A stretch of 64,000 nucleotides of DNA, taken from Trifolium pratense (taxonomy: Eukaryota > Streptophyta > Magnoliopsida > Fabales > Fabaceae). Shown in pieces: positions 21,262 to 32,392 of the stretch; within the stretch, counting starts at the first letter, position 1; each line of letters begins with the position of its first letter. The translations under genes were made by a program, and so were the position numbers. The DNA is taken from positions 67,503,257-67,567,256 of the forward strand of contig NC_060060.1 in assembly GCF_020283565.1 (NCBI RefSeq), given 5' to 3'. The notes beneath the pieces are model-generated. The model saw nothing but the letters and a program-made list of their open reading frames with translations, ran no database searches and was not told where the DNA came from.

Positions 21262-22786
21262 TTTGCCCCATTTTCCCTAAAGCATATCCCTTGTTGTACA
21301 AGTTGTTTTTACCAATAGATTATTATTTTCTTCATGTTGTATTAGCAGGACATAATTTTGTGAAGTTCCTTGAATCAAATAAGTACATAGTTTTGTGTGC
21401 ATCTGGAAACCTATTTGTAAACACTTTATTGATCTCCTTCTTGATTTTGTCTTTGATTTATCCTTCCTCTTGATTGCTTTATGAAGTTTGCTTCAGAATT
21501 GGCCTTATTGACCTTGCTGAGCAGGGCATGAACAAAGTTGATGGCGCAGCAGACAACCTCCAAGGGAAACCAAAAATGTAAAGAAATCCCATCTCAACTT
21601 GGGTAAGAATGTGAATCCTTATCTGGTCTGATGTTATGGTTTTCTCTGGTATAGCGTACTGTTTTTCATAAGGTTGCAGTTTTGGTGTGTATGGTTTTTC
21701 ATTCATATTAGCCGTGATCATTATCCTTTAGATTGTCTATAGGCAAGGTATTTGGATTGGTAAATATATCAACAGTGGGATAGATAAACTTGAATTAGTT
21801 GTTTCTCTTTCCTAACCCTTTCTTTCATTTCTTCAGTTAACTTGTGTATATGTGGCGACTTTTCATATGCACTTTGAATTGAAATTTTTACTACTCACTT
21901 TAAATTGGAATTGAATGTGTTTCTTCATTCTTGTGATTGAATTAATTGGTTACCTGTGATTTTTTTTCTATTAGCAGGTTGGATAATTTGAGCCGGTGCT
22001 TGTGGAAGTTCATTTGCACCGTGTGATGTAAGAAACAAACAGGTAAGGTGCAAGTAACAAGAACATTGAGAACTTTGGTTCAGAAAATAAACAGTAGATG
22101 ATTCAATGCATCTTTCTCACTGCTTTTGTAAGGTAATATTAATTGACCAAATGTAAAAAATGAAGGAATGGTTATCTTATCGGAAGTTGAATAATTTATC
22201 TTTTCTTTAATCTGATAGCCGATGTTGAGACTGAATATGGTCTTATGGAGAGCTATCCTGCACTGCAGTTTTTAGATGGCTATCCTCATATATGATCAAA
22301 GTGATTATGAATGTGTGTGAGAGTTCCTGCAGATTTAAATTTAAAATTTATTCTGCTTGAATGTAGGTGAAGGTTGTTTTTGGTCCAGATGTTTATCCTG
22401 GTCTCCCATATCTGGTGAGTGATCAGATAGCCTAAATTAAAATGTTCTACTGGGGAACCATGAGGAGAAACCAACAGAAAAGAACTTGCTCTAAATTGTT
22501 TACTAGAAAAGCCTTTTATTTTCCCTCTGTATCTTAGAAGGTCACTATTTTTATTTTGTGTTATACTGTCCTGTGAGGTTTACCTCCCTTCAATTTTCAA
22601 TATAATTCTTATGTGTTCAATATGGTGAAATAAAGTTTTTAACTGCAAGGAAGCTGCTAACTTTGGGACTCCACGATGGCTTTGGCATAGCTTATGAAGC
22701 TGCAGTGCGTAGAGCTACAATGAATCATCTTCCTATGCTTTCGCATCAGCAACTACTTTACTGGCTACCATGTCTTTTATTTCAAG
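21262..22786 (+). CDS. 3' continuation of the putative host gene, exon-like segments
   Basis: The DNA right of element C is gene-like and spliced in appearance. A 48-bp segment 22367-22414 is bounded by TGTAG and GTGAGT and encodes KVVFGPDVYPGLPYL in one frame. A segment ending at 22786 before GTGAGA is open for about 50 codons with sensible residues (LLTLGLHDGFGIAYEAAV, RRATMNHLPMLSHQQLL, YWLPCLLFQ). Another, from 22221, encodes DVETEYGLMESYPALQFLDG. I cannot join them into a confirmed protein or name the family. Together with 15000-15858 they suggest a multi-exon gene split by element C, or its decayed copy. Confidence 0.35.
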
Positions 22787-22789
22787 GTG

Positions 22790-24027
22790 AGAAAATCTTC
22801 TAACACAGCCTCATACACTACATAGATACTACTCTATGGATGTTATATTGGCCTGTTTGTTATAGATTTTTTTAAAATAGATTCTTATAGTGTTAAATAA
22901 TTTTGTGTAAAAAAATTTTACAAAAAAACTTTTTGTAATCGCTGTCATAGTTTTCCATTCTTACGTCACTACATTTCATCTTCTCAAATGAAACAACATC
23001 TTATACTTCTACTTCTTCCTCCTCTGTTTTGTCCTCTGTTTTTTCTTCTTTAGTATCATGTCCAATATTTTAATTTTCATCTATGATACCATCATCAATG
23101 TCACCACCATCTTCTTCTTGTTCTTCTTCCGGGTCAAATTTTTTAGTAGTTTGATTTGTCAAAAAACATAGGTGAAGATTGTCATGGCTTTTATGAGCTT
23201 GATGTGTTTTGAGAGATATTTGAAAGAGCATCAAGGAAGTTCCAAGTTTCCAACCACCATTGTTGGGCTTGTTTTGAAAAGTTTTTGTTTTGTTGATGTT
23301 TTCTTCATGATGATTGGCTTTAATGTTTGAATGACGGAAATCAGATTCGAAGGCTAAGGAATGTATTTCGCAAACATGAGATGATGGGAGATAGTTATGT
23401 GGCGAGCTTCGTTGCGAATGCTTTCGTCACCGGACGGCAGTGCTTGGAGGAAGATGGTGGTGGTGGAGTGGTGGGAGAAGACGGTCTTGTTGTTGTTATG
23501 AGTGAAGGATTGAGGCGGATGGGATTGGGGGAAGAGAGAATAAGTGGTGTTGAGGGAGAGGTGAAAATTAAAATGGTTGTATATGTTGTGAAACAGAGGT
23601 GTTGTTGAAGAAACACTCAAGGAAACCAACAAACCGGAACATTTAGCTAAAGTTGTCCGGTAAATATAAACAACCCAGAAAAGTTGCATACCGAAACAGT
23701 TGGTTTGGAGTGTTCCGGTATGCAAATTAATTTAAAAACTAAAAAACGTACCGGCACACTTTCATATGAGTGTTCCGGTTTGAAATTGTTACCGACACAC
23801 TTTTGTATGAGTTTTTCGGTAATAATTTTAAACCGGAACACTCATGAAAGTGTGTTGGTATGCATTTCGACACTTTCTTTTTTTCTTTTTCTCACACCGG
23901 CACACTTTCTGAAATGGGTAGAATTTTTTTTTTATAGTTTTACCTTCTATATATGAGGACATATTCGTCTTTTCAATTTTAAATGTTGGGGTATAAAGAT
24001 AAATGTTTGGGTAGGAAAACAAAAATT
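22790..24027. other. intergenic; includes a Gly-rich frame at 23327-23608
   Basis: A GC-richer block at 23330-23610 is open on both strands. The plus frame (QIRRLRNVFRKHEMMGDSYV, then Gly/Val-rich) and the minus frame (Ser/His/Thr-rich) both lack a domain I recognise, so no call is made. A repeat field follows from 23630. Confidence 0.35.
23630..23905. repeat. array of alternating CCGG-ended inverted motifs
   Basis: Five or six variants of ACCGGNACACTTTCAT and its complement ATGAGTGTTCCGGT alternate along 270 bp: about 23634-23662, 23690-23721, 23750-23782, 23793-23820, 23832-23862 and 23897. Each pair can fold into a short stem. The core resembles the CTCCGGTACAC end of the Mutator-like element that begins at 24112. 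Confidence 0.65.
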
Positions 24028-24111
24028 CTTTTTTTTTTACTAAAAAGTCTGGTTATTTATATGACTAAAATTGGCATATATTTATTAATTACGAGAAACA
24101 ATATAAATTAA

Positions 24112-24346
24112 GGTAAACACTCCGGTACACATATTATGTGGACATGTACCAGTACACCGTTGATATGTATAATTATAATTGGTCCACTTGTAATGATAAT
24201 TTAACATGTCATTTCAAACTTATTTAAACATGAGTTTTCTAAATTACTATTTTAATTTACAAAATTTTTAAAATGACACCAAGAGGAATAATTGTAATTT
24301 AGAAATCTTAAAACATGTTTCAGTAATTTCAAAAAAAGATCAAAAC

Positions 24347-24400
<54 letters not shown>

Positions 24401-27305
24401 TCTTTGTTCTATGTTCTTCAATTTTTGCTTCATACCGGTGGCGCCGTCTGTCTCGACGGAGCGGTTTTTCTTCCATCATCTTCCACTACCGAAATAATGC
24501 TTTTAGGAATTATTTATTTTTTGTTTCTCTTCTTTGATCTTTAATCTTTTATTTTTAGGTTTTATCTTTCACCGACGAAATAATATTTTTTAGGGTTTTT
24601 CTTGTCTCTCTTCTCTGTTCTTTAATCTTCTATTTTTAGGGTTTTTCAACATTTGGGGAAATTGGACTTTTCTCTCCTTTTTTTTGTTTTTGTTTTTGAT
24701 AATCGACTTTTCTCTTTGTAAAGGGAAGCTTCGTTGCATCACATGCTCTCGCCGAAATCACATGTGTTTAATGTAGAACCACACTCGTGTTGCCGCTATA
24801 TAACTTGACTTCTCGTTGTGATCTGCTACCTCTCACTCGCGTACATCCATCGTCACGCCGCTGCTGCCACCGACCTTGCGTGAGTATTCAAAATTATGTG
24901 TAGAATTACGTGTAGCTACATCATTAAAATTTTGTTTTATCTTAAGTGGGTTATGACTATGAGATAGCTTATCAAATTTGTAATGGTTGAATCAATGAAT
25001 CTGTTTACTATTTTGTTGCAGAAAGTTATGATACGATGCAAATGTCATCCTTGATTCTTCTTTTATCTTTGTCATGCTTTTTAATGTTTTGGGACATCCT
25101 ATAGTTTTTCATTGAATCAGTGATCCCCTTTTCCGCTGCTTGATGGACTGAAATTCACATCTTTCACAATCTGAATGATACAAAAATAGGGTAGCAGATA
25201 AAAATTAATATGAAATGCAAAGAAGCAAATATTTATGTTAATAAAGATGATTCTGGACGGTTTCAATTTTTTATTTTTTTTATAAATGGACAGTTTCAAC
25301 TTATTGTTGTCTTGAATGTTCCTAATAGATCCTTATGTCATAAACATGTTTAGAAGGCTAGTATTTTGAAGAAAAACAAATTGAAAGATGTTAATTTTTG
25401 TTTAGAAAGGTATAGTATTTTTGAAGAAAATCGAAGTTGAAAGATCTTCTAGTTTTTTGCTTACCGTGTGCGACGGCGGAATGGAGTTAAGGATGTTGTT
25501 TTAGGTTTAAGGTCTTTCAATTTCTATTTTTTATTTTAACAATATAAAATAAAAGATTACTATAAAATAATAACAAACAGGTTTATTTTATTTTTATGGC
25601 AACAAACAGGTTTATTTAAAAAAATAATGATTTGTCTTGTTGGTATGTATTACGGTTTGTTAATATATGATCAATGGGGCAACCCAAAAATATATATATA
25701 TATGATCAATGGTTTAAATCTGTCGGGTTAATTTTTATTTAACTTTTTTTTATTGAATAAATTTTTAATTTTTACAAAATTACGACCTTTTAAGGGCATG
25801 TTTAAAATAACTTATTTTTGAAAGGAAAATTAAGTCTCAACAAATTCTATTGATTGTGATTTTTCAAAAAAATAATTCTACCGATGGTGACTAAGAAAAT
25901 CAAATTTTATCTCAAATAATTCAATTCCACCTAATTGGAATGAGACACATAGAATTCAAATTTTTGGCAATATAAAGGCTCGATATTAACTAGTTTGATT
26001 AACAGTTACTCAAAAAACCTAATTACTAGGAGCAAAATTATTAAGTCTCTACCAATTCTATCGATAAGAACCAAGGAACTAAATTGACCAAACTAAATTG
26101 GCGCGCCTGCTTAGTCTTCTCGAAATATCTTTGATGCATGGCTCGAAACTTGTTTTATTCACGGTAATGTACATATTTTCGAAGCCTTTGATGACTTTTG
26201 AAATTATAAGTAAAATTTTACATATAACAACAGCCAATTAGATTGAAAGGGACTAAGGACCGAGAAACACTTAAGAATTCAAATTTCGACAATCAAGCAT
26301 TTAAGAATTAGAAACACTTAAGAATGAGATAGATTTAAGAATTTAAATTTCGACAATCAAACATTTAATCCTTAACTAGTTAAATTAACTATAACTTAAG
26401 AAATATTTAGTTCATATTTAAAGACCGTTAAGTCTCAACTATGAATAAGGGAATGAATTCATCTCTGTCAATTTGTTCAACTTAAGAAGTTGAATTTGAA
26501 CAATCTGAGGGTTCAATTTCATATCGTTGGACTAACTATTACTCAAGAAATCTAGTTATTATGAAAGAATTGTTAAGTCACAACCAACTAGACTGAAAGA
26601 GAACAAGGAGCTAAAATATTCTCAATTTTACTGTTCAACTTGACCAAATTGGAACAGAAACACTTAAGAATTCAAATTTTGACAGTCAAACAATTAAGCC
26701 TCGACTAGTTAGGGATGAAGCTGAAATTTAAATTTAATAATTTTGCAGAGACTAAAAAATTATTTAATCCAATAAAATATTATGAATCACTAAAAATTAA
26801 CCGTATTACAATAAAATAGATATACATTAAAAATTATAAGTTTTTTTTGTACAAAAAAAGTAAATGTATGGTTAAACGATAAATAAATAATAAATTTTAT
26901 AAACTAATAAATTAAAAAAAATTGAAGGATACATAAGGATACACATTTTAATGACCCATGAATTAAAATATTTGAAGGATACATAAGGATGCACATTTTA
27001 ATCAAACGGTAAAAAAATTGAAGGAAACACATTTAATTTTGATAATTTATGAATAAAAATATTTGAATCTTGTAAAAAAAAAAAAAAAACTAGGTTCAAA
27101 GATTTGATGCATGTCTTGATTTATTGTGGAACATGATTGATGATTATATTTATGTGAAGGATATATTTGCAAATATTAAAAGGTAGTGCTTAAAATAGAA
27201 AATTTAATAAAGAAATAAAATCTGCATTAAATGTTTGCCACTTGTCCACCACCTCAGCGGTGTACCAGTACATATCCACGTAATATGTGTACCGAAGAAT
27301 TCACC
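24112..27305. mobile_element. Mutator-like TIR element, 3194 bp
   Basis: Ends GGTAAACACTCCGGTACACA and, inverted, GGTGAATTCTTCGGTACACA. The inverted repeat extends about 52 bp at roughly 85 percent identity. The 9-bp target duplication ATAAATTAA (24103-24111, 27306-27314) is perfect. No transposase frame is seen, so it is non-autonomous. Inside, 24440-24890 is GC-richer and leader-like (CGGTGGCGCCGTCTGTCTC, CGCCGCTGCTGCCACCG), which could be a captured gene end. 25850-26740 holds degenerate repeats of a CTTAAGAATTCAAATTTCGA-type phrase. A CT run followed by an AT run lies at 24350-24398. Confidence 0.85.
24350..24398. repeat. (CT)n(AT)n compound microsatellite
   Basis: About ten CT then about fourteen AT dinucleotides inside the Mutator-like element. 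Confidence 0.95.
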
Positions 27306-27315
27306 ATAAATTAAA

Positions 27316-27490
27316 GGGCATTGTTAACATGTGCATATAGGGCACATGATAAAGTATCTTAATATAGAAATTTAATATTTAATGATACAAGATATTTAAT
27401 GTTTGAAAAGTTAAAATGCACAAATTCTAAGACATAATTTCTATTTTTACTACCTTAACATGTGCATATATGCACATGTTAACATTCTCC
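27316..27490. mobile_element. 175-bp TIR MITE with 9-bp duplication
   Basis: Ends GGGCATTGTTAACATGTGCA and, inverted, GGAGAATGTTAACATGTGCA, with about 40 bp of inverted similarity. It is flanked by perfect TAAATTAAA copies at 27307-27315 and 27491-27499. The left duplication overlaps eight bases of the right duplication of the neighbouring 3.2-kb element, so both used essentially the same target. A 9-bp duplication suggests the Mutator superfamily. Confidence 0.85.
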
Positions 27491-27907
27491 TAAATTAAAT
27501 TAGTCATGTTCTCCAAAACTTTAAATCTACTAATCTACTATATCCTACTCCTGTCAAGATGTACTGTATTAGTTTTTCCACTAACCTATCAAAGTCAAGC
27601 GCATGAATGATGAAAGACACTGTCACACTCTATTGGCAGTAAGAGTCCTTTGAATTAACTTATTTTGAGCTTATGCGAGTGTGCTTTTTTTTTACTAAAA
27701 AGTCATGTTATTTATATGACTAAAATTGGCATATATTTATTAATTACGAGAAACGATATAAATTTAATTAGTCATGTTCCAGGCACCAAAACTTTAGATA
27801 TACTAATCTACTATATTCTACTCATGTCAAGATGTACTAGTTTTTCGACTGACCTATCAAAGTCAAACGCATGAATGATGAAAGACACTATCACACTCGA
27901 TTGACAG

Positions 27908-28124
27908 TAAGGGTTCAATTGAATTAGTTTATTTTGAGCTTATGCAAACAGCTTTTACAATTTTTATGTATTATTACAAGTTTGTCAAGGTAGTTTATGA
28001 TAAAATAGTTTAAAAAAAATACAATTTTCACTAGTGTGAACTTATAAAATAACATAAAATCTAATTTATATTGCATAAGTTGTTTGCATAAATTCAAAAA
28101 TAAGTTAATCCAAACGGGCCCTAA
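27908..28124. mobile_element. inverted-repeat MITE
   Basis: Left arm TTGAATTAGTTTATTTTGAG / CTTATGCAAACAGCTT pairs with the right arm, which reads inverted CCCGTTTGGATTAACTTATT / TGCAAACAACTTATGC. The left arm alone is also present in the first duplicated unit (27650-27680). Target duplication not resolved. Confidence 0.6.
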
Positions 28125-29660
28125 TTAATACCCCACTACACGGTACTGTCTATTGGCAATTTTTTTAAAGACCGATTTATCCAATTCGACCGGTTTATTA
28201 ACTATATAATTTTATTATGGAGACCGGTTCATTCTACCGTTTTAATCCGGCTTGCGGTTCGACCAGTGAATCGGTGCCTTCGCCAGTTCGATGACTGGTC
28301 CGGTTTTTAAAACACTGCTCTAGCCAAATTAATCCTAAATTCATAGCAATCACAACAACACGAAATTAAAAGATTAATTGAACGATTAACAACACTAAAC
28401 ACAACAATTCGACACTTAAGTCACAGATTTGAACGGTAGTCCTAAAAAAAACTCGAAAAATGCTAAATTCAACCGAACAAATGAACTAACTTGCCATTGT
28501 ATGATGTTGGATGATGTTTGTGCCTTGATTCCGAGTAGAATGTGAAGAAATAGTTGAATTTGGAGTTGTTTTCAATTTTTGGGGTTTTGGGACGATTTTG
28601 AGAGTGTTTGTCGTGTTTTCAAAACAGACAGAATGGGGGGAGATGGTGCGGCGCGTTGCTTATATACGTTGTACCGTCCGTGACTTAGGTCGCGGGCGTT
28701 TTAAAACTGTTTGACCGTGACTTAGGTATAGTTGTAGAAATGCTAAAAATTGGTGGTAGGGTGCCTATTGTGGTGTTAATCTATGGTCCTTTGTAGTTCT
28801 TATTGTTTTTTACACATCAGTGACTTGCGTCGCGAACGTAATTCCGTGACCTAAGTAACAAACAGGGATAATATGGTAATTTCATAGAGTGCGTCCCAGA
28901 ATCAGTAGGATGATAAAAGTAAATATCTTTGGAGATTTAGGACTACCGGCCATTCTCACATAATTTGGATTTTGGAGGGCCATTAAGATGGTAAGTTTAT
29001 AACGTGGACAATGTCTCAACTCTCAATAATGCACGCTTTCATTTTATTTTATTTTTAACTTTTACTTTTGTTCTGCCAAAAGAACAGAGAAATTTAAAGA
29101 CTAAAAATAAATAAATTGGGTAAATTTTGACAGTTCCATTTTCTATTTAGGTAAATGAGATTGTTTCACTATCAAATAGATCTAAATGCCTATGCTATAT
29201 ATTCTTTTCAATTGCTTTGTGATGTAAATGCTGATGTTGCATCACTATAGAAATCACTATATATCAAGGGACAAGCATGTGAATGTAAAATTGAATTGGG
29301 GTTGTCCACATAATTCTCACTATATTAATTTGTTATAGTTTCAATCATAATGAAGACATTCCCATTTGCTTGGAGCACTAACTTTTTCCACCTTATAATG
29401 CTACTGATCAAAGCAGAATCAATTGTCTCCTATATATTTAGTTGTATTTCATCATAGCAAAAAATTTCAACAGGTAATCAATTTTAAGACATTTTTATGG
29501 AAGACTCTTTCTTTAGCTTATCCTAGTTTGAACTAAAAAGGTAACCATGTTGGTTATATCTTATAGAATAGAATAAATCAACATTTCGTCTTCAAAATTG
29601 TAAGGGTTGAAGAATTTAAAGAATCTAATACTTCAACTTTACAAAATAGTAAACCAAAAA
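28125..29660. other. intergenic with decayed repeats
   Basis: 28180-28320 carries several GGTTCGACCGG / ACCGGTTC words, a style seen at the edges of old DNA transposons. 28620-28870 has CCGTGACTTAGGTCGCG twice in variant form (28678, 28824) and a leader-like block with a possible TATATA at 28661. No open frame of note. 28990-29660 shows nothing recognisable. Confidence 0.4.
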
Positions 29661-29674
29661 TATCTAGCACTTGG

Positions 29675-29807
29675 TCCCATAAGTGTAGCTCAAATGGTAG
29701 CTACTAGGGATATTATTGGAGTGGTCGGGGTTCGAACCCTAGATTCCATATTTCTCCACATTTAAATGTGTGGGAGTTTAGTCACTAGGTTACTTGACAA
29801 AAAAAAA
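29675..29807 (+). mobile_element. tRNA-derived SINE
   Basis: It carries a pol III A-box-like AGTGTAGCTCAAATGGTAG (29682-29700) and a B box GGTTCGAACCC (29729-29739) at tRNA-like spacing. A short body and a poly-A tail follow. Flanking copies TATCTAGCACTTGG (29661-29674) and TATCTATTACTTGG (29808-29821) are a 14-bp target duplication with two mismatches. The boxes alone might suggest a tRNA gene, but the body cannot form a cloverleaf and the tail and duplication decide for a SINE. Confidence 0.8.
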
Positions 29808-29821
29808 TATCTATTACTTGG

Positions 29822-30800
29822 TAAACATCTACAAAAATAATCAATCAAAAAAGAAAACTCGTACTTATAAACTGTGGTGTTAATTTTGGAAAAATGAACA
29901 AATTGATCTATATTGTTCAATTTAACAGAGTAAAATATTATTTCATAAATTACAGAAACAAATTGACTAATTTCAAGAACATAAATTTGAATTCAATATT
30001 AAATCTATAGCCAAAACGACAGTGAAAACGGGAGAATAAAAAAAAAACTAGATCACTTGAAAATTACAGTAATTGCATTTATAGGCCTTTGATGTTTGAT
30101 CACATTGGTGATAAGGTGTGACATCGTAATTTTTAGTATTTGAGAGTTCTATTTTTTTTTTTTTTTTGCAACTTAGAAGTCAACAAATCACGTACAAAAT
30201 GCTGATATAGTAAAATACAAATCATCTAATCTTTAATCGGAAAACCTAAATCCAGCTTAAAGAGATTTCCAAAAATCAAATTTGATTAGATTCTATTTTA
30301 TGGAATGGAGAAGGTTTCACTTTCTTTCTACACACCTTTTGCCTTTTAATGAAAGACGGGGAGATATTGAGTCAATGATCAATAAAGAAAGTCAAGAAAT
30401 TTTGGCTAGGACTAATGAAAGGAAATATGACACCCCATAGTGGAAATCTACAATAAAAGAATATGAAGGGAAAGCTATATTAGTGGGTTAGGGAAACAAA
30501 TATTTGGGCTCACAAAGATACTATACTAAACCTTTAAATGAAATCGATTGGTGGAAATTGGTTGATGAAATTAAGCCAGGTTGGTGGTGATGATTCTATA
30601 ATGTCAATATTTATTTGAGAAATAATATTATTAGAGTATTCCAATGATTTTTCTTATGAAACTTATTTTTAGTTTCATAAATTCTTAATAAATGGTCTTT
30701 AATGCTACGTCATATTTTTGCAACATATATATTTTGCTTCAATGATAAAAAACATAAGGTACCATATATTAATCATGATAGAATACTTATTGCAACTAAA
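29822..30800. other. intergenic, no gene recognised
   Basis: AT-rich. 30300-30590 is slightly richer and could be a worn coding remnant, but stops occur in every frame and no domain is visible. Confidence 0.4.
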
Positions 30801-30813
30801 TATTAATGTTAAT

Positions 30814-30966
30814 CAATCGATAGTTGGTTTAACGGTGATTGGTGCTGAACTTAGTATGGAGGTTCACGGTTTGATCTCCACAACTACGATCAGGATGAGC
30901 TGAAATCACTTGATTCCAGAATTGACCCTCGAACCAGATTAAGCGGCTGGTGAAAACTAAAAACTA
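30814..30966 (+). mobile_element. second tRNA-derived SINE family
   Basis: The phrase TTGGTTTAACGGTGATTGG (A-box side), GGTTTGATCTCC (B box, one base off GGTTCGATYCC) and the body AATTGACCCTCGAACCAGAT with GGTGAAAAC are those of a SINE widespread in legumes. Possible flanking duplication ATTAATGTTAAT (about 30800) and ATTAATGGTGAT (30970) is imperfect, which implies an old insertion. Confidence 0.65.
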
Positions 30967-31680
30967 AACATTAATGGTGATAGCGTATCTTATTTAAATT
31001 ATTTTTGCAGATTATATGATACTCACTTTGCTACATCAAGTTCATCCTTCTGCGATACTCACTAATATACTTTTATTGAAGATACTCTTAGTAACCAAGA
31101 AGAGTATAAAACCAATTTCAGCGATTTTAGGGTCCGCTTCTCTTGAGATTTTATGTCCGATATCACATTTTTTATATTTATTTATTTTTGATCAAGTAGT
31201 TTAGTAGCTTGAAATTTCAACCTTAAGATAGATAAATGAGACGACCAGTGTTGAAATTATATTCTCCAACATATATAATTTATTATCTCTGTCAAGTGAG
31301 CTCACATGACAATATTTTTTATATTTAGTCGGTCATAGACAATAAAATTTGAACTTAAAATAAATTTTCCACTAATCGATCATTAGGACAAATATTAATT
31401 CTCTATGTGTAAGAAAAAAAAAGAGTATAAAAGCAAGTAGATCGAAATCCAGCTCATATAGTTCTTCAGGACCCCACGTGGAGAGGACTATGCCAGTTCA
31501 CGGACTCCCTTGCTTTGTAGGGTTTTTTATTAACATTAAAAAAAAAACCTCAAGGTTGTCTCTTCGTCCCTAACGCTGGCAACAATTTAGATAATGGAGC
31601 TTGTTTGGACACAAGCTTTTAGCACAAGATTTAAGCGTGCACATACATTAAAAAAATTAAAAGAAAAATAAAATTGTCAT
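30967..31680. other. intergenic, no gene recognised
   Basis: Includes a less AT-rich phrase at 31450-31525 (GGACCCCACGTGGAGAGGAC with a CACGTG core) and a poly-A run. No frame or known repeat could be assigned. Confidence 0.4.
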
Positions 31681-31816
31681 ATCAAATATTATTTTTTTTT
31701 GAACAAACTAAAATGAGATATATATTAAAAAACAGTCTCACCACTGTCACTAGCACAAGGTGTGCCAAAATCGACTACAAATGTTTACAACAAATCAAGT
31801 ACAAACTATAAACAAA

Positions 31817-32392
31817 TCATACAAAGCCCAAATAAAGAAACGGATCAGACCACCAGCTATGGTAGTTGGAGACTAAAGTCACGTACGTCGTCTTCAACCA
31901 CCTATATGAAAATAGTTTGATCTTATCCAACAATTGGAGAATAGTACATGTTGAGCCGCTGAATAGTATATGATTTATTTCCGTCCAAATAACCCAAACA
32001 TAAGCCAACCAAACAAGCTGCATAAAAGACCGACGTGCTCAAGAACCACCTGCTGAATAAGTGAACTGGACAAAATGGTCACACAAAGAAATATAATCCA
32101 CCATAGGAACACCAATCTACGAACGAACCAATGTCCAAAGGGAACCAAAAATACTTCATGAAAGGAACAAGTGATGGGCCGATTCAACCTCTCCACATCC
32201 AGAAACACAAGAAATAGCTGTAGATGATAAAAATGCCTCGGGTAACCAGATTGGCTTTAGTGGGCAGCCGATCCCGCAGAAGACGCCACGCAAAAATAGA
32301 TACCTTAAAGGGTACCTGTCTGCGCCAAATAAGATCATGACTACCATCCAAAGTAACCGAGTCCTGAGAAGTCAAGAGCTGATAAGCGCGCG
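31817..32392 (-). pseudogene. LINE ORF2 C-terminus (zf-RVT domain), frameshifted
   Basis: Minus-strand frames read WRRQVPFKVSIFAWRLLRDR and LPTKANLVTRGI, then in another frame SGCGEVESAHHLFLSC and SLWPLVRSWIGV, then FMQLVWLAYVWVIWTEINHI. This is the zinc-binding region (W-x-P-x-K-x-x-x-F-x-W, CGxxEsxxHLFxxC) that follows the RT in plant LINEs. The domain is spread over at least two frames, so it is inactive. Confidence 0.85.

Larger units (their letters stand above)
24028..27950. repeat. 267-bp tandem duplication; first copy interrupted
   Basis: Unit S (24028-24111 joined to 27491-27683) and unit S' (27684-27950) share CTTTTTTTTTACTAAAAAGT, GGCATATATTTATTAATTAC, TTAGTCATGTTC, GTCAAGATGTACT and CATGAATGATGAAAGACACT in order. 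S is split by two TIR elements. S' reads GATATAAATTTAATTAGTC straight through the same point and so records the empty site. Confidence 0.88.

Noticed and set aside
23327..23725. Overlapping frames, Gly-rich on + and Ser/His-rich on -
   Set aside because: No domain, no splice or promoter support; could be a worn exon but cannot be assigned a strand.
29682..29740. Possible tRNA gene (A and B box)
   Set aside because: No cloverleaf can be formed, and the poly-A tail and target duplication show a SINE.
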